In this document: piece by piece, positions 1 through 4,909 of the stretch
Numbering within the stretch: position 1 is the stretch's first letter
How the letters are laid out: every line of letters starts with the position of its first letter
Assembly (NCBI GenBank): GCA_021780545.1
Contig: JAJXYP010000023.1
Coordinates: forward strand, 1-5,399
DNA: 5,399 nt
Reading direction: 5' to 3'
From: a bacterium
GTDB lineage: Bacteria; Patescibacteriota; Minisyncoccia; UBA6257; 2-01-FULL-56-20
Position numbers and translations under genes: made by a program
The notes under the pieces: model-generated
Database searches by the model: none
What the model was told of the DNA's origin: nothing
Seen by the model: only the letters and a program-made list of their open reading frames with translations

Positions 1-2
1 AA

Positions 3-152
3 ACGGTCCTGGCGAACGATAATAACGGCGACCGGGATGGCGCGGAAATTCTCGGGTTGCTTGCCCTTCTGCTGGTTCTCTTCCCGTATATCCCGTATCT
101 CAATCGTATCCCGGAAAAGTTGCATCTGGCAGAGTTTATCTGGAAAGCGTGA
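3..152 (+). CDS. C-terminal fragment of a membrane-anchored (probably surface) protein, 5' end outside the window
   Basis: A reading frame is open from base 3 to the TGA at 150-152 and gives 49 residues. Residues 5-16 hold an Asp/Asn/Gly-rich stretch (NDNNGDRDGAEI) that resembles a calcium-binding loop of the EF-hand, dockerin or thrombospondin type 3 kind. A hydrophobic segment follows at about 16-33 (ILGLLALLLVLFPYIPYL), and the tail RIPEKLHLAEFIWKA carries some basic residues. Seen: an acidic loop, one membrane helix and a short tail. Inferred: a protein whose bulk lies outside the cell and which ends in a C-terminal membrane anchor, a common design for Patescibacteria surface proteins. 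The family cannot be named from this fragment, and it could instead be the last helix of a polytopic protein. Its stop codon overlaps the extended -10 motif proposed for the next gene. Confidence 0.6.
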   Translation, partial: TVLANDNNGDRDGAEILGLLALLLVLFPYIPYLNRIPEKLHLAEFIWKA

Positions 153-158
153 TAAAAT
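150..158 (+). promoter_or_regulatory. Extended -10 promoter motif TGATAAAAT, upstream of the coiled-coil peptidase gene
   Basis: TGA plus TAAAAT forms a TGn-extended -10 element whose TGA is also the stop codon of the preceding gene. The hexamer ends 15 bases before the ATG at 174, predicting a leader of roughly 8-9 bases. A second candidate hexamer, TATAAA at 159-164, ends 9 bases before the ATG and would give an even shorter leader. No TTGACA-like -35 box is visible. The match to the motifs at 1549 and 3764 is the main support; the spacing to the ATG differs from those two. Confidence 0.45.
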
Positions 159-173
159 TATAAAGAAATATTT

Positions 174-1502
174 ATGAAGCATTGGCTCCGGATTATCGCG
201 GCTTTTTTGGCGATCGCAACGTTCGCGGCCGGTTTTTTGACGGTCGCCACCGCCGCACGGGCGTTCGCGCAAATCATAGCTGGCGGCGGCGCCGCAGGCA
301 TTGGTTCGGCGACGAGCGCCGGACTAGCAGCAGGAACCGGTTCGGCTACCTCGACCAGCTTGCTCCAGCAGCAGATAGATTCGAATACCCAGCAGATTGC
401 GGCTTTGAATCAGGAGATTGCGACCTATCAGACGGAACTTCAGCAGGTTGGCGCGGACAAGAAGACGCTTCAGAGCGCCATCCATGGGCTTGATATTCAA
501 CGCAGTAAAGTCGAGGCGCAGGTGGCGCTCACCGAGCGGCAGATTACCGTTACGCAGCTTCAGATCAGCCAGCTGGGCGGCGAGATTACCGATACGCAGC
601 AGGCGATCGCGGACGACCAGGCGGCGCTCGGCGAATACCTCAGAAATCTCCAGAAGGACGAGACGCAGCCGCTCTTTATAAAAGTGCTTGCGTCGAGCGA
701 TTTGTCGCAGGCGTGGACGGATATGAACGCGACGCTTCAGATGCAGGATGCGATCCAGGGCAAGATGCAGGCATTGCGGAGCCAGCAGGCATCACTCGCG
801 AGTTCAAAGGAGGTATCCCAGCAGAAACAGCAATCGCTTACCACCCAGCAGCAATCCCTTACCACCCAGCAGCAATCCCTTACGGCGACCGTGCAGACGA
901 AAAGCCAGCTGCTGGTGGAAACGAACGCCAAAGAATCCGTTTACCAGAAATTGCTGGCGGACGCCGAATCGGAGCTCCAGAGTTTTTCCGCTTTCACGCA
1001 GAACGCCGGCGGTTCGAAGCTCGTCGGAAGCCAGACGCAGTGCGACGCCTGGGGTTGCTACTATAATCAGCGCGATGCGGCATGGGGGAACGATTCGCTC
1101 GACGGAACGCGGTATACCCTTGCGAGCGACGGCTGCCTCATCACTTCGATGGCGATGGTAATGACCCACTACGGCTATCGCAGCGTGACGCCGGTTTCAA
1201 TCAATTCGAACCCCGGAAATTTCGCCGCGTATTATCCCGCGTATCTTCTGATGACCATCAACGTCAATGGCATAACGGCGCAGCGCAAAGCGGCGGCGAT
1301 CGACGCAACGCTTGCGACCGGCAACCCGGTGATCGTGGGCGTTCATGCGTACGGCGGTACGCACTATGTCGTGCTCGTGAGCGGTCGTCGCGGCAATTAT
1401 TTGATGCGCGACCCTTACGTCGCGAACGGGGACAACATCAACTTTTCTGATCATTATTCGTTTTCGCGCATTTTCAGCGTCGCGCGCGTGATTGTCGGAT
1501 AG
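174..1502 (+). CDS. Secreted coiled-coil protein with C-terminal C39-like cysteine peptidase domain
   Basis: The protein has 442 residues. Residues 1-33 look like a signal peptide: basic start MKHWLR, hydrophobic core, and a possible cleavage after ARAFA. A Gly/Ala/Ser/Thr-rich linker (36-62) follows. Gln-rich coiled coil runs from about 63-160 and 185-272, split by a less regular section (166-185, QPLFIKVLASSDLSQAW). This helix-hinge-helix layout resembles the CwlO/PcsB/EnvC regulators and hydrolases of wall cleavage that work with FtsEX. The C-terminal domain (about 290-442) has the Peptidase C39-like pattern: YYNQRDAAWG with Gln299 as likely oxyanion residue, Cys321 in SDGCLITSMAMVM, His397 in GGTHYVVLV and Asp413 in MRDPY. 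Inferred role: a papain-fold peptidase or peptidoglycan-directed enzyme outside the membrane. The substrate is unknown, and with no ABC transporter domain it is not a bacteriocin exporter. The ATG at 174 is chosen because the signal peptide starts there; no strong Shine-Dalgarno precedes it. Confidence 0.88.
   Translation: MKHWLRIIAAFLAIATFAAGFLTVATAARAFAQIIAGGGAAGIGSATSAGLAAGTGSATSTSLLQQQIDSNTQQIAALNQEIATYQTELQQVGADKKTLQSAIHGLDIQRSKVEAQVALTERQITVTQLQISQLGGEITDTQQAIADDQAALGEYLRNLQKDETQPLFIKVLASSDLSQAWTDMNATLQMQDAIQGKMQALRSQQASLASSKEVSQQKQQSLTTQQQSLTTQQQSLTATVQTKSQLLVETNAKESVYQKLLADAESELQSFSAFTQNAGGSKLVGSQTQCDAWGCYYNQRDAAWGNDSLDGTRYTLASDGCLITSMAMVMTHYGYRSVTPVSINSNPGNFAAYYPAYLLMTINVNGITAQRKAAAIDATLATGNPVIVGVHAYGGTHYVVLVSGRRGNYLMRDPYVANGDNINFSDHYSFSRIFSVARVIVG
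828..884 (+). repeat. 21-bp tandem repeat encoding the heptad QQSLTTQ (about 2.7 copies)
   Basis: The units at 828-848 and 849-869 differ by one base (caatcg versus caatcc), and a partial third copy runs to 884. Each unit encodes QQSLTTQ, so the period is exactly seven residues, one coiled-coil heptad. The repeat lies in the second coiled-coil arm of the peptidase protein, at residues 219-237. Copy-number change here would lengthen the rod without shifting either the reading frame or the heptad register. Confidence 0.9.
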
Positions 1503-1548
1503 ATTGCCGCTTGCCGCGCCGTTTTCGCCTCTGGCCGACGGGGCGATA

Positions 1549-1557
1549 TGATATGAT
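1549..1557 (+). promoter_or_regulatory. Extended -10 promoter motif TGATATGAT, upstream of the prepilin fusion gene
   Basis: A TGn element (1549-1551) directly precedes the hexamer TATGAT (1552-1557). Six bases separate the hexamer from the ATG at 1564, so a start site about 7 bases downstream of the -10 would fall on or next to the start codon and give a leaderless mRNA. An overlapping TATGAT also occurs at 1547-1552. No -35 box is recognisable in the GC-rich bases upstream, as expected for an extended -10 promoter. The element lies in the 61-base gap after the peptidase gene. Confidence 0.6.
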
Positions 1558-1563
1558 ACTCAT

Positions 1564-3054
1564 ATGAAGGCGCCGCACCGGATGGGACAGGAATCAGGCG
1601 GTTTTACGCTGATTGAATTGCTCGTTTACATGGCCATTTTCGCGGTGGTCGTCATCGGATTTGTGGGCATTTTCGTGACGATCACGCAGATTCAGGGGAA
1701 CCAGTCGTCGCAGGCCGAAGTGGAGTCGCAGAGCCAGTTTTTGATGCAAAAAATCCAGTATTATGTTTCGCAGTCGAGCCTGATTGACATGCCGGAAGAT
1801 CAGGCGACGACGACGCTCACCTTGCGGATGGCCGATACGTCGCAGGATCCGACGACGATCTCGCTCTCGAACGGCACGGTCTATCTCCAGCAGGGATTGA
1901 ACGGAACGCCTCAGGCATTGAGTTCGAATCAGGTTTCGGTTTCCAGTCTGAGCTTTACCAAGCGCTCGAATCCGCCGGCGCACGATGCCGTGAGCGTCGC
2001 CATGACGGTCGCCTTCAACACTTCGAATGTTCAGCAGGAGTTTTCGCAGATGCTGCAGTCATCGGTGGCTCGCGTTTCGGCGGCGACGTTCGACTCGAGT
2101 TTAGTGCCTTCGTCGACCAACACCTGGACGATCGGCACCAATCCGGGCGATTGGAGGTCTATTAACGGTACGGTGTATTTCGACACATCGGGCCATGTCG
2201 GTATCGGTACCGCAAACCCGAAGAGTACGCTTGACGTCGCGGGCGGCGTCGGCGTCGGCGCCTATGGCGGATCGGTCGCCGCGCCGTCGAACGGCCTCAT
2301 TGTAAGCGGTTACGTCGGCATTGGCACGTCGAGTCCGACCTACGCGCTTACCGTGAATTCGACCGCAAACTGGAACGGATTCATGCTCGAGGACGGTTCG
2401 AATTATCCGTTTTTTGCGGTCAATAATGCTTCCGGCGGCGCCCAGGTGGGCCTCAGCAGCGGCGCGACGCGTGAAGTGACGATCGACAGCAACGGCGTCA
2501 GTTACTTCAATGGCGGCGACGTCGGCATTGGCACCAGCACGCCGTCGTACAACCTGGACGTCGGTTCCGGCGGCGCAACGACCGCCCGTTTCGGCACGCA
2601 GGCGAGCGATACGATCATCGTCGGCGGCGGATCCGGAAAGGTGACCGCAGGCACGTACGATCCCGCGTACGTCATCGGCGGCGAGGGCTTTGCAACGTTT
2701 CTACCCGGCATGACGGGCGAAAAAGAGGAGACGGCCGGAACCGTCATTCTGTCGCGGAGCGCCGCGAGCGGTTACGAAGCGGTGCTTGATTTCGGCGCCG
2801 CGCCGCAGGGTTCCGATCTCTGGCTCTGGCGGCGCGTGATCGACGCATCCGGCGGCTTCAGTTATGTTTCGGTTTACCTCACCCCGTCCTTCGACGGCCG
2901 CGTTTGGTACCAAAAGGAGGCGGCGCGGAACCGGATCGTGATTCACGGAACAGCTGCCGGCGAGGTTTCATTTCAGCTGATCGGTCGCCGGTTTGACTGG
3001 GCGCAATGGCCGAACCAAACCGGCAATACGGAGGGTATTTCGGTGCCGAATTAA
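1564..3054 (+). CDS. Type IV prepilin-like protein fused to tail-fibre-like VGIGT repeats and a C-terminal domain
   Basis: The protein has 496 residues and no cysteine. A class III (prepilin) signal occupies residues 1-18: a short leader, then Gly13 followed by FTLIELL, with Glu18 at position +5 of the mature form. Prepilin peptidase would cut after Gly13. The helix (14 to about 42) and a region to about 175 resemble minor pilins or pseudopilins. From 181 the character changes. TNTWTIGTNPGDWRSIN (185-201) resembles the NTYDLG...W motif of phage tail fibres. Three VGIGT[AS]xP...L[DT]V repeats follow at 212-225, 251-264 and 320-333. Residues 357-496 form a further domain (GKVTAGTYDPAYVI, FATFLPGMTG, SDLWLW, LTPSFDGRVWY, RRFDWAQW) that I recall as the recurring end of Patescibacteria surface proteins. 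Inferred role: a minor pilin carrying an adhesive or structural stalk outside the cell. The ATG at 1564 is preferred over Met7 (1582) because of its spacing to the promoter. Confidence 0.9.
   Translation: MKAPHRMGQESGGFTLIELLVYMAIFAVVVIGFVGIFVTITQIQGNQSSQAEVESQSQFLMQKIQYYVSQSSLIDMPEDQATTTLTLRMADTSQDPTTISLSNGTVYLQQGLNGTPQALSSNQVSVSSLSFTKRSNPPAHDAVSVAMTVAFNTSNVQQEFSQMLQSSVARVSAATFDSSLVPSSTNTWTIGTNPGDWRSINGTVYFDTSGHVGIGTANPKSTLDVAGGVGVGAYGGSVAAPSNGLIVSGYVGIGTSSPTYALTVNSTANWNGFMLEDGSNYPFFAVNNASGGAQVGLSSGATREVTIDSNGVSYFNGGDVGIGTSTPSYNLDVGSGGATTARFGTQASDTIIVGGGSGKVTAGTYDPAYVIGGEGFATFLPGMTGEKEETAGTVILSRSAASGYEAVLDFGAAPQGSDLWLWRRVIDASGGFSYVSVYLTPSFDGRVWYQKEAARNRIVIHGTAAGEVSFQLIGRRFDWAQWPNQTGNTEGISVPN
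2197..2562 (+). repeat. Three dispersed VGIGT-x-P repeats, tail-fibre type stalk
   Basis: Encoded repeats lie at 2197-2238 (VGIGTANPKSTLDV), 2314-2355 (VGIGTSSPTYALTV) and 2521-2562 (VGIGTSTPSYNLDV). Spacers of about 25 and 56 residues separate them. The second and third also share the DNA stretch acgtcggcattggcac, while the first has diverged in its codons. Motifs of this kind are known from phage tail fibres and spikes, often ahead of intramolecular chaperone domains, where they help build trimeric beta-structured shafts. Here they form the middle of the prepilin fusion protein. Confidence 0.8.
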
Positions 3055-3055
3055 A

Positions 3056-3694
3056 ATGTTGAAGCGGCTGGTTCCAACCGCAATCGCTGGCGTGGTGGCC
3101 GGTTTCATCGCCGCACGGTTTTTTTTCGGCGGACCGGCGACGGGAGCGCCGTCGTTTGAACTCGGTGCCGCCGAGGCGCCGTCATCGCCTTTCACCGCGC
3201 CGGGTGGCGGCGCGGGCGGTTGTACCGTTACCGACGCGACGGCGACCGTCGCCGGGAATTCCATGGCGGGCATCGTCGCGAACGGATCAACGGTAACGGT
3301 GGAGGAAAATTATTATGCTTGCCACGACGTTGCCCGCGGAGATATCGTGGCCTACAATTATCCGGGCAAACCCTTGATCAAAAAAGTGTTCGGCGTGCCG
3401 GGTGATACGCTGGCGCTCGCGCCGGCGACGAGTTCCGTCAGCGGCCTGGTGCTGACCGGATGGAGTATCCTCGTCAACGGCAAGGCGCTCGTGAATTCCG
3501 CCGGATATCCTTATGTGATCACGGCATCCGGCCATCGGATGCTTTCCATCTACGTCAATGATTACCGCGGCGTCATACCGCCCGACTCCTATCTGATTTT
3601 GGGGGATACGCCATGGGGATCGGAGGATAGCACTGTTTTCGGGCTGGTCGGACGGGAAGATTTGCTGGGCAAGGTAGTGATTGGCGCGGCGTGA
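3056..3694 (+). CDS. S26 family signal peptidase-like protein, membrane-anchored
   Basis: The protein has 212 residues from the ATG at 3056. One N-terminal membrane helix (about 5-24) is followed by a Pro/Gly/Ala-rich linker (25-55) and the S26 catalytic fold. Visible motifs: AGNSMAGIV with nucleophile Ser69; ARGDIVAY (93-100); LIKKVFGVPGD (107-117), where Lys109 aligns with the catalytic lysine of KRxxGxPGD; NGKAL.NSAGYPY (141-153); and LILGDTPWGSEDSTVFGLVG (180-199), the family's GD...S.DS..FG.V box with Thr in place of the usual Arg. Cys56 and Cys89 flank the nucleophile and could form a disulfide. Role in the family: removes signal peptides on the outer face of the membrane. The start lies one base after the TAA of the prepilin fusion (TAAaATG), which points to translational coupling. 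An in-frame ATG at 2993 would overlap that gene and only adds basic residues, so I reject it. A housekeeping lepB is possible, but the context suggests a dedicated enzyme. Confidence 0.88.
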   Translation: MLKRLVPTAIAGVVAGFIAARFFFGGPATGAPSFELGAAEAPSSPFTAPGGGAGGCTVTDATATVAGNSMAGIVANGSTVTVEENYYACHDVARGDIVAYNYPGKPLIKKVFGVPGDTLALAPATSSVSGLVLTGWSILVNGKALVNSAGYPYVITASGHRMLSIYVNDYRGVIPPDSYLILGDTPWGSEDSTVFGLVGREDLLGKVVIGAA

Positions 3695-3763
3695 TGCGTC
3701 AGGCGGGGTTTGATGCGGCGGGTGTCGGCTCCGCGGCGTGTGCACAGGCACGGCAAGGCCGTC

Positions 3764-3772
3764 TGATATAAT
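3764..3772 (+). promoter_or_regulatory. Extended -10 promoter motif TGATATAAT, upstream of the glycine-rich surface protein gene
   Basis: TGA is followed by the perfect consensus hexamer TATAAT (3767-3772), and exactly six bases separate it from the ATG at 3779. This predicts transcription starting at or within a base or two of the start codon. No -35 box is clear at the usual distance; an 8-bp palindrome, tgtgcaca (3739-3746), sits where an upstream element might lie but has no known meaning here. The motif is in the 84-base gap after the signal peptidase gene, the largest gap in the window. Confidence 0.7.
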
Positions 3773-3778
3773 AAAACA

Positions 3779-4888
3779 ATGGAACAGAACAAGCGCGCGG
3801 TACTGATCAGCATTATCGTCCTTGCCGCGGGATCTTTCATGGGAGCCGGCTTGTACGTCGGCAAAACGCCGGCTCAGGTGATGGCGGCCCTGACCGGCAG
3901 CACCTCGACGTATCCCTTCAGCAGCACCGGCGCTTTCGAGAACTTCCACGGTAGCCGCCTCATTGATGTTTCCGATCCCATCGACAACCAGGATGCGGCG
4001 ACCAAGAACTATGTGCTCGCGGCTTCGGGAAGCAGCTGCACATGGCATATGCAGACCTTCACCTCCGGCGGCACCTGGACCTGGCCGTCGACCGTCAACA
4101 TGGTCTGGGTGACGGCATGCGGAGGAGGTGGCGGGGGAGCGGGAAGCAGCGGCTCTGGTTCTGCAAGTTACGGTGGTGGTGGTGGTGGTGGTGGACAGTG
4201 CGTTCCCAATTATCCGGTAGCGGTGACCGGTAATGTTTCTGTTACGGTTGGATCCGGAGGGTCAGCCGGAGCTGCAGGAACGTCTGGGTCAGGTGGAACC
4301 GGCGGGAATGGCGGTAACGGCGGTAGCTCAAGTTTCGGCTCTGTTACTGTTAATGGCGGCGGCGGCGGCGAGGGCGGTACTACTCCTTACGGGGGTGCAT
4401 ACGGAGGTGCGGGAAATTTGAATGTACATGCCAATACGGGAGGCGAACCTGCTTCACCAACATCTGGAGGTGGAGGTTATGGATCGGGAGGAGGTGGAGG
4501 TAATGGAAATTCGAGCGGCTATGCTGGCGGCGGAGGTGGAGGGTATTTCTTTGGTGGCGAAGATTTTAACGGCGCGGCCGCTGCCGGTAGTCAATATAGT
4601 GGCTTTTACGGTTATTATCCCGGTATGGGTCTAGGTATTATTGGCTCAGGTGGACCTGGCGGCAACACGATAATCGGAGGCGGAGGTGGAGGCGGAGGCG
4701 GTTATGGTCCTCAAGGCGTCGGCGGTACTGGCGGTGGGTATAACAATGGAGGGGCAAGTGCTGCGGGCTCGAACGGGGCTGGCTATGCATCTGGCGGGGG
4801 CGGCGGGGGAACCAATTATAACGTTACCACCGGTTACGCCGGCGGGTCCGGCACCGGCGGCATCGTGATTGTCCAGTGGTGCCAGTAG
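3779..4888 (+). CDS. Membrane-anchored surface protein with tail-fibre motif and large glycine-rich domain
   Basis: The protein has 369 residues. An N-terminal basic stretch (MEQNKR) and membrane helix (about 7-27) form a signal anchor. Residues 59-79 contain SRLIDVSDPIDNQDAATKNY followed by V, a close match to the 'I.nv.dP....DAATK.YV' motif of phage tail fibres. The rest is a glycine-rich domain. It opens with QTFTSGGTWTWPSTVNMVWV (92-111), passes through glycine tracts broken by beta-like segments (NYPVAVTGNVSVTVGSGG, SSSFGSVTVNGGGG), and closes with GTGGIVIVQWCQ. That order matches the glycine-rich domain family of tail fibre and adhesin proteins, in which polyglycine helices can pack as a sandwich for receptor binding. 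Cysteines occur only at 87, 114, 141 and 368. Inferred role: a cell-surface adhesin. Glycine codons mix GGT, GGA and GGC, unlike the GGC-dominated neighbours. The start is fixed by the promoter six bases upstream. Confidence 0.87.
   Translation: MEQNKRAVLISIIVLAAGSFMGAGLYVGKTPAQVMAALTGSTSTYPFSSTGAFENFHGSRLIDVSDPIDNQDAATKNYVLAASGSSCTWHMQTFTSGGTWTWPSTVNMVWVTACGGGGGGAGSSGSGSASYGGGGGGGGQCVPNYPVAVTGNVSVTVGSGGSAGAAGTSGSGGTGGNGGNGGSSSFGSVTVNGGGGGEGGTTPYGGAYGGAGNLNVHANTGGEPASPTSGGGGYGSGGGGGNGNSSGYAGGGGGGYFFGGEDFNGAAAAGSQYSGFYGYYPGMGLGIIGSGGPGGNTIIGGGGGGGGGYGPQGVGGTGGGYNNGGASAAGSNGAGYASGGGGGGTNYNVTTGYAGGSGTGGIVIVQWCQ
4172..4192 (+). repeat. (GGT)7 microsatellite in the glycine-rich domain
   Basis: Seven perfect in-frame GGT triplets, followed by GGA, encode the Gly8 tract at residues 132-139. 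A pure triplet run of this length is prone to replication slippage. Any gain or loss of units keeps the frame and only changes the length of the polyglycine segment. Confidence 0.95.
4676..4701 (+). repeat. Nine consecutive GGN triplets on the coding strand, G-quadruplex-prone
   Basis: The run consists of nine GG pairs separated by single A, C or T bases and encodes the Gly tract at about residues 300-308. Closely spaced GG pairs with one-base loops can form two-tetrad G-quadruplexes in DNA or RNA. Similar but shorter G-rich stretches occur at 4358-4378 and 4794-4809. Confidence 0.6.
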
Positions 4889-4909
4889 CGGCCGGCGGCA
4901 GTTCGACAA

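Noticed and set aside
1516..1546. Imperfect inverted repeat (cgcgccgt ... acggggcg) between the peptidase and pilin-fusion genes, considered as a terminator
   Set aside because: The stem has a mismatch, the loop is about 15 bases, and no T-run follows; the downstream bases are the promoter motif instead.
2993..3055. In-frame upstream ATG that would extend the signal peptidase by 21 residues
   Set aside because: It overlaps the end of the pilin fusion, adds only a basic stretch (MTGRNGRTKPAIRRVF...) before a membrane helix that already has a suitable start, and the stop-start junction at 3052-3058 is a natural coupled start.
3692..3746. Short direct repeat tgatgcg (3692 and 3711) and palindromes ccgcgg and tgtgcaca before the glycine-rich gene, considered as operator sites
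   Set aside because: They are too short and too GC-rich to stand out from background, and there is no regulator gene or second copy elsewhere in the window.
3287..4048. Long minus-strand open frame (253 codons) opposite the signal peptidase and the next gene
   Set aside because: It is antisense to two well-supported genes and spans their intergenic promoter; its translation is Arg/His-rich and low in recognisable motifs, typical of a GC-rich shadow frame.
4838..4852. Hairpin gccgg-cgggt-ccggc near the end of the glycine-rich gene
   Set aside because: It has only a 5-bp stem, lies inside coding sequence of biased GC-rich glycine codons, and no T-tract follows.
174..4888. Prophage or phage tail cassette, because of the tail-fibre motifs
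   Set aside because: There are no capsid, tail tube, baseplate, terminase or integrase genes, and the fibre-like parts follow bacterial pilin or membrane anchors.
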